Positions 17,768-26,670 of a DNA stretch of 64,000 bases are shown here, piece by piece. The notes under the pieces were generated by a model, which saw nothing but the letters and a program-made list of their open reading frames with translations, made no database searches and had not been told where the DNA came from. Every line of letters begins with the position of its first letter. Position 1 is the first letter of the stretch. The position numbers and the translations under genes are program-made. The stretch lies in the NCBI RefSeq assembly GCF_042680125.1, contig NZ_JBHTNY010000005.1. The stretch is one strand, 5' to 3'. The stretch is from Robinsoniella peoriensis (GTDB lineage: Bacteria; Bacillota; Clostridia; Lachnospirales; Lachnospiraceae).

Positions 17768-19411
17768 ATGAGAAGAACAGGATTTCTTTTATTTTTTCTT
17801 ATATCTGTTATAGTATTGGGATCAGGAGAACTGCCGGTCCAGGCTGCAAAGCGTCCCGGAATTCAAAATGAAATGGTGAACGCGGAAGAATACACTGTTT
17901 CCGGTAGTGTAAAGAAATACAGAATGGTTTTATCACCATATATGGATCCGGTTATTACTTTGAATAATTCGGCTATGGAGCAGGTAAAGATTCCCGGAGA
18001 AATAGAGGTTTTGCTCTATGAGAAAAATGAAATGGATGGACAGGATTCTGCGCAGCCTGCTTTGCATGCAAGCTTACCGGTTGTGTGGTCCGAGGAAAGT
18101 TTTCAAAAAGGCCTGGCAGGGGGGCGGGATTTTATTCTGGAAGGTGAATTTGTATTAACGGATGGCCAGAAGGCAGGCATTGAGAACTGGGAAGAGGTAA
18201 AGCCCCAGCTTGCGATCCGCATGACTACAGCTGCAAATGCCAGACGTCTGAAAGTGAAATGGAATCAGAAGAATCTGATTATTAGTTATGATAAACCATG
18301 GGGTGCAGGACAGCTTTGGCTTGAGTATTCCAATGACCTGGTAAACTGGACCTCCCGTAACGTTACGGATTCCATGAAGAATGATTATTATGATGTGGGA
18401 ACATGCATGTTGTATGTGCCTCTGGATCAGGTCTATTATGTGCGGCTTAAAATTATGGATTTTGTCTATGAGGGATATACAGATATCTGGAAGGCGGAGT
18501 ATGCTACGGGTATATGCAGCAAGTACCATCCGTCAGAAAGTGTAAAGCCACCGGATACCGATGAAACTACCGGTAATAATACCTCGAATGGAAGCGGTTC
18601 TGGTACGGAGACGGAAACAGATCCTAAGGAAACAGAACTGGCAGACGGAGGCAGCGGAGGTGACCGGGGCGGCGGGGGAACGAAAGAGCCGGACCGACGC
18701 CCCAATACCCCTTCGGGGGGCGGCAGTCTTTCTTCCGGATCAGGGAACAAGCAGAAACCGGATAAAGGAAATAACGGGTCTGGAGATAGCGGGCAAGAAG
18801 ATAAAAATGAGAGCCAAGGCAAGGCGGATCAGGAAGTAGGGAACGGGAGCGGAGGCAAGGCGGATCAGGAAGTATGGAACGGGAGCCAAGGCAAGGCGGA
18901 TCAGGAAGTATGGAACGGGAGCCAAGGCAAGGCGGATCAGGAAGTAGGGAACGGGAGCGAAAGCAAAGCAGATCAGGAAGATTTGAATGGAAATAGCGGC
19001 AAAACGGTTCAGGGAGTTACTGCTGATCCGGCTGCGCAGCCATTTAGTGGCAGGCAGAAGGGAACCGGCAGCATAGAAACGGATCTTACGCAGGGAGCAG
19101 TAAGCACCCCGGAAGATGGAGAAACATTGGAGGAAAAAAGTGAAGATACAGGCATTCAGGGTGAGTCATCCACGGAACTATCCTCAGAAGCGAAAGAGAA
19201 TGCTGTGGAATTTATAAAGAGCAATAATGAGGATTCTACTTTGGAGCAAACAGACGGAAAATCCCACCGGAAAGCAGGTGGAGCTGCGGCCTTTACCGAG
19301 CCCAAGCCGGTGAATGAAGCGGGAAAGTCCAATAAAAAAATAGTAGCAGCAGTTTTTTTCCTTTTGGCGGGGAGCGGTATGGTAATTAACCATAAAGTTA
19401 CAAAACATTAA
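17768..19411 (+). CDS. secreted or surface protein with 12-residue tandem repeats and C-terminal membrane segment
   Basis: The 547-residue protein has a signal peptide (RTGFLLFFLISVIVLGSGEL, cut near VQAAK). An N-terminal domain of about 220 residues is rich in aromatic and beta-type sequence (WLEYSNDLVNWTSRNVTDSM). A long low-complexity Gly/Ser/Asp/Lys region follows, with about five 12-residue repeats of the SQGKADQEVGNG type. A C-terminal hydrophobic segment (IVAAVFFLLAGSGMVINHKV) ends in a basic tail. There is no LPxTG motif, so it is likely held by the C-terminal helix. I do not recognise the family. The gene follows the LysR gene by nine bases and precedes a two-component system. Confidence 0.75.
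   Translation: MRRTGFLLFFLISVIVLGSGELPVQAAKRPGIQNEMVNAEEYTVSGSVKKYRMVLSPYMDPVITLNNSAMEQVKIPGEIEVLLYEKNEMDGQDSAQPALHASLPVVWSEESFQKGLAGGRDFILEGEFVLTDGQKAGIENWEEVKPQLAIRMTTAANARRLKVKWNQKNLIISYDKPWGAGQLWLEYSNDLVNWTSRNVTDSMKNDYYDVGTCMLYVPLDQVYYVRLKIMDFVYEGYTDIWKAEYATGICSKYHPSESVKPPDTDETTGNNTSNGSGSGTETETDPKETELADGGSGGDRGGGGTKEPDRRPNTPSGGGSLSSGSGNKQKPDKGNNGSGDSGQEDKNESQGKADQEVGNGSGGKADQEVWNGSQGKADQEVWNGSQGKADQEVGNGSESKADQEDLNGNSGKTVQGVTADPAAQPFSGRQKGTGSIETDLTQGAVSTPEDGETLEEKSEDTGIQGESSTELSSEAKENAVEFIKSNNEDSTLEQTDGKSHRKAGGAAAFTEPKPVNEAGKSNKKIVAAVFFLLAGSGMVINHKVTKH
18812..18991 (+). repeat. 36-bp in-frame tandem repeat, about five units
   Basis: Each unit encodes 12 residues (SQGKADQEVGNG and variants SGGKADQEVWNG, SESKADQEDLNG). 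The units are nearly identical at DNA level, so copy number could vary by slippage or recombination. Confidence 0.85.
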
Positions 19412-19557
19412 ATTAGTGAGATAGAAAAGGAAATGATTCGTATATAAGATTAATAGAAATAATCCAGAGCATATCGTAATGTACATCGAAATTGAGCAAT
19501 TGTAAAACACCACGCTCTATCTTGCTCTGGGTGTTAAAAAGGAGAATAGATAAATAT

Positions 19558-20235
19558 ATGTATCGAATTCTAATCGTTGAAGATGACCGTGCGCTGCGCA
19601 CTGTAAATAAAATTTATTTTGAACAGGCAGGATTCCAGGTCTGCGAGGCAGAAAATGTGGAACAGGCATACAGTATGATGGAGCAGTCAGAAGCAGACTG
19701 TGTTGTTCTGGATATATCCCTTCCGGATGGGAATGGATTTGAAGTCTGCAGTAAGATGAAAGAGAAGAGAGACATACCGATTATATTTGTATCCAATCAT
19801 CTGGAGGAAGAGAATCGGATTAATGGATTTTTGGCTGGAGGGGATGATTACCTTACAAAGCCATACAGTCTTAAGGAGTTAGAGCTGCGCATTTATGCCA
19901 GGCTGAAGCCCTATGGTACACAGGAGGCCGCGGATCGCATTTTACATTTTCCGCCCATTGAAATCTATGTTTCTACAAGAACGGTTTTATGCGGGGATAA
20001 AAAAATCACTTTTACTGCCGCGGAATTTAATATCATCTATTTTTTGGCAAGGCATCCGGACAAGGTGTTTTCAGCCGCAGAGATCTATGATAATGTCTGG
20101 AACCAGCCAAACCTTGGCGACGCACATACCGTCCAGGTTCATCTTGCACAGGCACGCAAGAAAATGAACAGTCTGAGGGAGGGACACAATTACATTGAAA
20201 CGATTTGGGGAAGAGGATATAAGTTCAATTCATAA
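19558..20235 (+). CDS. OmpR/PhoB family response regulator
   Basis: The 225-residue protein has a receiver domain (MYRILIVEDDRALRTVNKIY; phospho-acceptor Asp about 52 in VVLDISLPDGNGF; Lys in YLTKPY). A winged-helix DNA-binding domain follows (FTAAEFNIIYFLARHPDKVF, ending YIETIWGRGYKFNS). ATG 19558 has a GGAGA ribosome site, and the upstream in-frame extension is not family-like. The 3' end overlaps the histidine kinase gene by 41 bases. Confidence 0.93.
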   Translation: MYRILIVEDDRALRTVNKIYFEQAGFQVCEAENVEQAYSMMEQSEADCVVLDISLPDGNGFEVCSKMKEKRDIPIIFVSNHLEEENRINGFLAGGDDYLTKPYSLKELELRIYARLKPYGTQEAADRILHFPPIEIYVSTRTVLCGDKKITFTAAEFNIIYFLARHPDKVFSAAEIYDNVWNQPNLGDAHTVQVHLAQARKKMNSLREGHNYIETIWGRGYKFNS

Positions 20236-22237
20236 TTATAAAAAGATCATTTCCGGGTTGTTAATGGTTTGTGCCATTGGAATCCTTATATTGGCGGTGT
20301 TTGGCATTTTGGATAAGCTGGATAATAAATATTCCCATTTTTCTGCACAGCCGGTAAAAGGAGTACTGACTATTGATGGGGATACTTTTGCGAATGGAAG
20401 TTATCTGTGCCCGATTGATGATTGGGAATTTTATAATGAAACGCTTTTTTATAGTGGTTCCGGGGAAAGGGTAAAACCCCGGTATATATTTATCGGACAA
20501 TATTCCGACTATTCCATGCGTCAGAAAAATGAAAGTGCATTTGGGAGTGCTTCCTACCGTCTGAAGATTGTGAACCTGGGGGAACCGGTGATTTTAAGCA
20601 TGGAGGTGCCGGAGCTTTTCAGCGCTTCCAGGATCTATATCAACGGAAAATCTGTGGCTGAGCTTGGTGACTTGGATAAGGATACTTACCGTGGTGTTGT
20701 TCAAAATCAGGTGGTAAGTTTTGAAGCCGGAAAAGAAACGGAGCTGGTGTTGGAAATCACCAATTACGAACATTATTACAGCGGCATGTTTTATCCGGTG
20801 ATTCTTGGAACTACAGGAACCGTAACGGGGATTGTGTTTGCACGCCTGATTGTTTATGGAATTCTGTGTATTGCAGCATTAACTATGGCACTGTTTTCTC
20901 TGGTGGTCTGGAGAAATGGAAACAAGAAAATATATGTCCTCCATGGTGTATTATGTCTGGCTTATGGGATACATGTAAGTTATCCTTTTGTACGCTGGAT
21001 CGGGGTTTTGAATGTGAATTTCCTGTATGCGCTGGAAGACAGCAGTGAGTATATCATGATCGCCTGTGCAGCAGCGATAAGTGCTTTGGTTGCAGGGGAG
21101 GACAAAAAACTTTATTTTAAGAAGGGTATGCTGCCCTTATGTATCGGAATGTGTCTTTTTTCTTTTTTTGTTCCATTATTAATATTAACTAAAGCGCCCA
21201 GTCTGAATGGAATTTACGGCAGTGTAATAGACGGATATCAGATTTTTATCAGCTGCTATATGCTGTTGATGGCATTTAAAGGGATTCTCATGGGAAAACG
21301 TGGATTCTACCTGATGCTTGCCGGCAATGTGATATATGGAATCGGAATCCTCTGGGATGTATTTACCAGTAATCTGTTCGAACCGGTCCGGGGAGCCTGG
21401 CCAAAGGAATACGCGGGTTTCTGCCTGATCATTGTGTTTTCGGTTATGCTGCAGTTTTATATCCGTGAGATCCAGGAAGAGAACGAGAGGCTGACCAGGC
21501 ATCTGGAGCAGGAGGTCAATGTGCGTACCCGGGAATTGACCGGGCTTCTTCATGAAAGAAAGAAACTGCTCTCAGAGGTTGCTCACGACCTGAAGGCACC
21601 GGTATCTTCCATTCAGACTTTTATCGAATTTATGAAAATCAGTAATGTACGAATTGACGACGAGACGCGGGCCTATCTGACAGCCATTGAACAAAAGTCG
21701 GAAGAGGTACAAAGCAGAGTTGCAAATCTGCAGGAGCTTTCTGTGGACGACAGAATTATATTTAAGAAAAAAAGGCAGCTTCTCAACGATTTTTTACAGC
21801 AACTCTATGAAAATCATCTTCCGGATGCACAGGCATATGGCATTTATTTTAATATCAGCCTTCCGGAACAGAAGATCTATATGGAACTGGATGAGAATTT
21901 ATTGGCCAGGGCGTTAGGAAATATTATTTATAATGCGTTTGATTTCACCCCCTTTGAAGGTAAGATTCATATCCGGATGGATATAAAAAAAGAAATACGG
22001 ATTACAATCAGTGACACTGGAAAAGGTGTTGCACCGGAGGATCTGCCACATATTTTCGAAGCAAATTATTCGAAGAGAGCTTCCGGGGAACCAAAAGGAA
22101 AGGGACTGGGACTTCATATCGCAAAGACAATTATTGATGGACATGGCGGTTGGATAGAAGCAGAATCCCATCTGGGAAATGGAACAACATTTACAATTTA
22201 TTTTAATGTCAGACAAAGGGGTAAAAGTCATGAGTAA
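20195..22237 (+). CDS. membrane sensor histidine kinase with 7TMR-DISM-like sensor region
   Basis: The 680-residue protein has an N-terminal membrane helix, then a jellyroll-like extracellular domain (about 45-205, ILSMEVPELFSASRIYINGK). Seven hydrophobic segments follow (about 210-420), a layout like 7TMR-DISM receptors. The kinase part has EVAHDLKAPVSS (phospho-His about 464), an N box near LARALGNIIYNA, and glycine boxes ISDTGKGV and KGLGLHIAKTI. The TTG start at 20195 follows GGAGGG. It pairs with the upstream response regulator by overlap. The ligand is unknown. It might sense a surface or carbohydrate signal connected with the secreted repeat protein upstream. Confidence 0.85.
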   Translation: MKRFGEEDISSIHNYKKIISGLLMVCAIGILILAVFGILDKLDNKYSHFSAQPVKGVLTIDGDTFANGSYLCPIDDWEFYNETLFYSGSGERVKPRYIFIGQYSDYSMRQKNESAFGSASYRLKIVNLGEPVILSMEVPELFSASRIYINGKSVAELGDLDKDTYRGVVQNQVVSFEAGKETELVLEITNYEHYYSGMFYPVILGTTGTVTGIVFARLIVYGILCIAALTMALFSLVVWRNGNKKIYVLHGVLCLAYGIHVSYPFVRWIGVLNVNFLYALEDSSEYIMIACAAAISALVAGEDKKLYFKKGMLPLCIGMCLFSFFVPLLILTKAPSLNGIYGSVIDGYQIFISCYMLLMAFKGILMGKRGFYLMLAGNVIYGIGILWDVFTSNLFEPVRGAWPKEYAGFCLIIVFSVMLQFYIREIQEENERLTRHLEQEVNVRTRELTGLLHERKKLLSEVAHDLKAPVSSIQTFIEFMKISNVRIDDETRAYLTAIEQKSEEVQSRVANLQELSVDDRIIFKKKRQLLNDFLQQLYENHLPDAQAYGIYFNISLPEQKIYMELDENLLARALGNIIYNAFDFTPFEGKIHIRMDIKKEIRITISDTGKGVAPEDLPHIFEANYSKRASGEPKGKGLGLHIAKTIIDGHGGWIEAESHLGNGTTFTIYFNVRQRGKSHE

Positions 22238-22355
22238 TCATGGCTTTTTTTCTTTCCTTATAGATTTCTTATAATTGGGCTGTATGATACTGGTATCAAT
22301 TAAAAGAGAGGAAACAGTATTGCAGGATTGCCTGTAATGAATAATAGGTGAGAAA

Positions 22356-23063
22356 ATGAATGTTATTTTAGGCACAAGTAATTTATGTAAAAATTTCGGG
22401 GCACAGAAAGCGGTTAGCAATGTATGTTTAAAGATACCGGAAAATTCCGTATATGGGCTGTTGGGCGCCAATGGGGCAGGAAAGTCTACCATATTAAAAA
22501 TGCTGACCGGTATGCTGCGGCCTACTTCAGGAGAGATCTATTTTGAAGGACATCAGTGGCAGAGGAAGGATCTTGCCAGGATTGGGGCGCTTATTGAATC
22601 GGCACCTCTATATGAAAATCTGACGGCAAGAGAAAATCTGCTGGTCAGGACAACCGCTCTTCAGATTCCGGAAAAAAGAATTGAGGAAGTATTGCAGACG
22701 GTAGAATTAACGGGTACGGGTAAGAAAAAGGCAGGACAGTTTTCTATGGGGATGAAGCAGCGTCTGGGGATTGCCATTGCACTCTTAAATCATCCGAAGC
22801 TACTAATACTGGATGAACCTACTAACGGACTGGATCCTTTTGGAATCCAGGAATTAAGGGAACTGATCTGCTCGTTCCCGGGAAAGGGAATTACCGTTAT
22901 CATTTCCAGTCATATACTCAGCGAAGTGAATCAGATGGCAGATTATGTGGGAATTATTTCAGGAGGAATTCTGGGATACCAGGGTAAATTCAATAAAGAA
23001 GATGACCTGGAAGCTTTATTTATGGAAGTGGCGGGAACATACCGCAGAGAGGGGGAAATCTAA
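22356..23063 (+). CDS. ABC transporter ATP-binding protein, LanF/CprA-like (copy 1)
   Basis: The 235-residue ATPase has Walker A GANGAGKST, signature FSMGMKQRL, Walker B LLILDEPTNGLD and the H-loop SSHIL. The gene order ATPase, permease, permease, response regulator, kinase is that of lantibiotic self-protection (LanFEG) and CprABC-RK systems, which export or expel cationic antimicrobial peptides. It is very similar to the ATPase at 36555-37259. The start follows AGGTGAG. The stop overlaps the first base of the next gene. Confidence 0.92.
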   Translation: MNVILGTSNLCKNFGAQKAVSNVCLKIPENSVYGLLGANGAGKSTILKMLTGMLRPTSGEIYFEGHQWQRKDLARIGALIESAPLYENLTARENLLVRTTALQIPEKRIEEVLQTVELTGTGKKKAGQFSMGMKQRLGIAIALLNHPKLLILDEPTNGLDPFGIQELRELICSFPGKGITVIISSHILSEVNQMADYVGIISGGILGYQGKFNKEDDLEALFMEVAGTYRREGEI

Positions 23064-23818
23064 TGTACAATTGTATCATTTCAGAAAGAATAAAAATAAG
23101 ACATACGTTTTTGAAAGTATTGTTTTTTGCGGCACCGCTAGTCACTTCCTTTATTTCCCTGTTCCTCGCATCTAATTATGCACAGATTGATAATTTTAAC
23201 TGGTGGTATGGAATGATTATGCCCGGTATGCTGACGATTGCCTGTACGCTAAGTGCCGGAATTGACAAGAAATTAAAAGACCAGGCAGTATTGGTTATGC
23301 CGGTTAAAATGAAACATATATGGTATGCGAAGACGGCTGTTATGGCAGAACGGTTTGCCATTTCCTGCCTGCTGATTCTAATTGTTTCATTTGTGGAGGG
23401 AATATTATTTAAAGATACCGGATACCCCCTTGTTTCCAATTTATCTATGCTGGCTGGAACGGCACTGATGATCATAACTTCTCTGTGGCAGATTCCACTG
23501 TGTATGTTTCTGGGGTATAAGATTGGTATATTCCCAACCTTTATTATAAATCTGGCGGCATATATTGTATTTAGTGCAACGGTTTCCTTAAGTAATTGGT
23601 GGATGGCAGTACCTTATACTTATACGGCAAGGCTGATGATACCTGCTATTGGAATTCTGCCCAACGGACTTATGGCTGAACCGGGAAGTTATACCTTTAC
23701 GCCGGAACTTCTTTCAAAGGGTGTTCTTTTGCCGGGTATTATATTATCTTTACTGCTGTTTGCCGTAATTACTTATCTTACAGGCAGATGGTATAAAAAC
23801 AGGGAGGCGCAGAATTAA
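23063..23818 (+). CDS. LanE/CprB-like ABC permease (copy 1)
   Basis: The 251-residue membrane protein has six predicted helices in the ABC-2-like lantibiotic permease layout. It shares short motifs with the second-copy permease at 37256-38008, including NWWYGMIMPGML-like, PYTYTARLMIPAIGILPNG and an extracytoplasmic loop. It is translationally coupled to the ATPase upstream (ATG overlaps its stop) and to the next permease. It would form part of the peptide-efflux channel. Confidence 0.85.
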   Translation: MYNCIISERIKIRHTFLKVLFFAAPLVTSFISLFLASNYAQIDNFNWWYGMIMPGMLTIACTLSAGIDKKLKDQAVLVMPVKMKHIWYAKTAVMAERFAISCLLILIVSFVEGILFKDTGYPLVSNLSMLAGTALMIITSLWQIPLCMFLGYKIGIFPTFIINLAAYIVFSATVSLSNWWMAVPYTYTARLMIPAIGILPNGLMAEPGSYTFTPELLSKGVLLPGIILSLLLFAVITYLTGRWYKNREAQN

Positions 23819-24570
23819 TGAGAAGCTTATGGTATTTGTTAAAGGCAGATTTTATGAAGATGAGACATACGGCATTTTTCCCGGTGCATATTCTGGTGCC
23901 ATTGCTTGGGAATGTTCTCTTTCTGGCATATTTTGTGATTTCTCCCTGGGAGGCGACAGGTAAAGTACAGGCATATTTAGAAGTAGTGGCAATTGCGTTT
24001 CCACTGATTGGAGCAGTAGTAACCGCTATGGCGGCAGAGCAGGAGGCAATGGCAGGGGGATTTAAAGAAATGCTGTCACAACAGTATCCAAGATGGAAAG
24101 TCTGGATCAGTAAATTTATTATGCTGTTTTTATCCGGTATGGCAGTAGCTGTTTTTACAATTGGAACCTTCTGGCTGGGATTTCGTTCTCTGCCGGGAAC
24201 AGGTCAGGTTGATTTTTCTCTATTTGCATGGGCGGCGGTAATCATAATTTGCTGTCAGGTAATTATGTATACGATTCATCTTATGGTGGGGATACGTTTT
24301 GGGAGAGGCGCACTTATGGGGCTTGCAGTGGTAGAATGCCTTGTGACAGCGCTGATGCTTACCGGGCTTGGTGATGGAATATGGGGCTTTTTACCTTGTT
24401 CCTGGGGGGCTAGACTGTGTGATTATTTTTTGTTATACTACCCACAGGGGCAGATGGAAATGTTTCTGGACGCTGGAAAACCGGCAGGGATGTTCATTGC
24501 CACTATGGTTGTATTTCTGATATCACTGGTGTTTATTTCCCGTTTTGAAGGCAGAAAGAGTACATCTTAG
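23818..24570 (+). CDS. LanG/CprC-like ABC permease (copy 1)
   Basis: The 250-residue membrane protein is the second permease of the LanFEG-type set. It starts MRSLWYLLKADFMKMRHTAF and contains AAEQEAMAGGFKEMLSQQYP, typical of these subunits, then about six hydrophobic segments. Its ATG overlaps the stop of the first permease. With its partners it should confer tolerance to lantibiotics or similar peptides. Confidence 0.85.
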   Translation: MRSLWYLLKADFMKMRHTAFFPVHILVPLLGNVLFLAYFVISPWEATGKVQAYLEVVAIAFPLIGAVVTAMAAEQEAMAGGFKEMLSQQYPRWKVWISKFIMLFLSGMAVAVFTIGTFWLGFRSLPGTGQVDFSLFAWAAVIIICCQVIMYTIHLMVGIRFGRGALMGLAVVECLVTALMLTGLGDGIWGFLPCSWGARLCDYFLLYYPQGQMEMFLDAGKPAGMFIATMVVFLISLVFISRFEGRKSTS

Positions 24571-24580
24571 AGGAGCAGGT

Positions 24581-25243
24581 ATGGCAGAAATTTTAGCAGT
24601 GGATGACGAAAAAGGAATCCTTATGATTATTAAAAGTGCGCTGGAAAAATCCGGTCACCATGTCACGGCATATGACCGTGCGGATGAAGTATTGAAAATA
24701 AAAAAATATAATTTTGATTTGATATTACTGGATGTAATGATGCCGGGAACAGATGGTTTTACCCTGTGCCGGGAAATACGGGACAAAGTGGACTGTCCAA
24801 TCTTGTTTCTGACGGCTAAGACCATGGAGTCCGACCTCATGACCGGGCTTAGCATCGGAGGCGATGATTACATTACGAAACCTTTTGGCATTGGAGAACT
24901 GAGGGCTAGGGTGGAAGCACATATTAGAAGGGATCACAGGCAGAAGAAAAATGCCTTTCATCTGTCGGGGCTTACATTCCAGCTGAAGGCAAAAGAAGTC
25001 TGGTTTCAGGAAAACCAGATTCTTTTCACGAAAAGTGAATATGAGATTTGTGAATACCTTGCGTTGAACCACGGACAGGTTTTTTCCAAAGAGCGGATAT
25101 ACGAAGCGGTCTTCGGTTACGATAAAGAGAGTGACATTGCGGTAATTGTGGAGCATATTAAGAATATCAGAGGCAAGCTGTCTAAATATGGCTGCTGTCC
25201 GATTGAAACGGTATGGGGTATGGGATATAAATGGAGAGATTAA
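24581..25243 (+). CDS. OmpR family response regulator of the copy 1 exporter
   Basis: The 220-residue regulator has a receiver domain (ILAVDDEKGILMI; Asp about 51 in LILLDVMMPG; Lys in YITKPF) and a winged-helix domain (FTKSEYEICEYLALNHGQVF, ending PIETVWGMGYKWRD). ATG 24581 follows GAGGAGCAGG, and the longer frame from 24545 lies in the end of the permease gene. It resembles NisR/CprR-type regulators that activate the adjacent exporter. Confidence 0.92.
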   Translation: MAEILAVDDEKGILMIIKSALEKSGHHVTAYDRADEVLKIKKYNFDLILLDVMMPGTDGFTLCREIRDKVDCPILFLTAKTMESDLMTGLSIGGDDYITKPFGIGELRARVEAHIRRDHRQKKNAFHLSGLTFQLKAKEVWFQENQILFTKSEYEICEYLALNHGQVFSKERIYEAVFGYDKESDIAVIVEHIKNIRGKLSKYGCCPIETVWGMGYKWRD

Positions 25244-26586
25244 AAAAGAAGACGACAATAACAAATATATTTACAAGATATGTGGTCTTTCTCGGGTTTG
25301 GAATACTGGCGGCGGCAGGAGTGGTGATACTGATTCTGCAGGCATTGGCATACAGCACAAGTGTGCTTCCGGCAAACTATTATGAACGCCAGATAGAGGC
25401 GTACAGGGATCAGATTGCAGAGAGTACAGATGTATCCGCTTTTATTCCCAGGGGATGCCTCTATGGCATATATGATGAAGATGGCATTTTCAGAAAGGGA
25501 AGTATAGAGGAAGACTTAAAGGATGAGGCTTATGACAACGCTGTAAAGGGAGCGAATACCATTCGGGATTATTTTATCAAAACGGTACCTGTCACGGGAG
25601 GAACCTGCGTTATCTTATATAAGATAGCCATGAGCTTTACCAATCCGGTGCTTCAAAAATATCTTCCAAACCCGCTGGTATGTCTTGCAATTATATTTAT
25701 ACTGTTGACTTTGGGGATCATTATCTGGCTCTCCAGGCGGTTTGGAAAATTATTGTCCCGTGAGATTGCCGTACTGGAGCGGACCACGGAACAAATAAGG
25801 ATGGAAGAACTTAATTTTGAGATGGAGAGTTCTGATATTAAAGAAATCAGCAATGTTCTGGATTCTTTTGCAAAACTGCGGAAAAATCTGAAAGATTCTT
25901 TGGAACAGCAGTGGAAACTGGAAGAGAGCAGAAGAGATCAGGTGGCGGCATTAAGCCATGACTTAAAAACACCGCTCACTGTTTTGCGGGGAAATGCAGA
26001 GCTTTTATCCGAGACAGACCTGGATGAGGAACAGCAGATGTATAGTGGTAATATACTGCATAGTGCAGCAGAGATGCAGGGTTATATCCGTATGCTGCTG
26101 GATATTAACAGTGCCCGCAGGGAGTTTGAAATTTTTCGAAAAGAGACCAATCTGCAGGTTTTGATGGAAGAAGTGGTTTCTCAGGCAAAAATACTGGTTT
26201 TGGAGAAATCCATAGGGATAGAAGTGGACCTGAGGAATCTGCCGGAGCAAATGGCTTTGGATGAGTCTGCTTTTTGCAGGGCAGTCATGAATGCATTTGC
26301 CAATGCAGTGGAATACACACCGGATGGGGGAAAAATAAAGATCAGTGGATTTGAAGAAGACAATCATCTGGCAGTCTGCATTGAGGATTCAGGAAGAGGA
26401 TTTACAGAGGAGGAGATCAAACGGGCTTTTGAACAATTTTACCAGGGTGATAAGAGCAGAAATTCAAAACTTCATTATGGGATGGGACTGTATATAGCAA
26501 AAAGTGTTACCGAGGCACACGGGGGCCGGATTGAACTGGGTAATTCCAGGGGACTTGGGGGTGCAAGGGTGTTAATGGTGTTCTGA
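25231..26586 (+). CDS. sensor histidine kinase of the copy 1 exporter
   Basis: The 451-residue kinase has two membrane helices (about 15-40 and 145-165) flanking a short extracellular loop of about 100 residues. A HAMP-like linker follows, then the H box AALSHDLKTPLTVL (His 243), N box (CRAVMNAFANAVEYTP) and G boxes EDSGRGF and YGMGLYIAKSV. It overlaps the response regulator gene by 13 bases. The architecture is that of NisK/CprK-like kinases that detect peptide antibiotics. Confidence 0.9.
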   Translation: MERLKKKTTITNIFTRYVVFLGFGILAAAGVVILILQALAYSTSVLPANYYERQIEAYRDQIAESTDVSAFIPRGCLYGIYDEDGIFRKGSIEEDLKDEAYDNAVKGANTIRDYFIKTVPVTGGTCVILYKIAMSFTNPVLQKYLPNPLVCLAIIFILLTLGIIIWLSRRFGKLLSREIAVLERTTEQIRMEELNFEMESSDIKEISNVLDSFAKLRKNLKDSLEQQWKLEESRRDQVAALSHDLKTPLTVLRGNAELLSETDLDEEQQMYSGNILHSAAEMQGYIRMLLDINSARREFEIFRKETNLQVLMEEVVSQAKILVLEKSIGIEVDLRNLPEQMALDESAFCRAVMNAFANAVEYTPDGGKIKISGFEEDNHLAVCIEDSGRGFTEEEIKRAFEQFYQGDKSRNSKLHYGMGLYIAKSVTEAHGGRIELGNSRGLGGARVLMVF

Positions 26587-26670
26587 TGAACGTAATTGCT
26601 GCATCCAGTTATTTTGACATTTGCCGGTTTGGGAAGTATAATAACTACACAGGAAAAAGGAGGGCATTGG

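Noticed and set aside
18466..18925. Minus-strand ORFs with PVPYFLIRLA repeats
   Set aside because: They are the shadow of the 36-bp repeats in the secreted protein gene.
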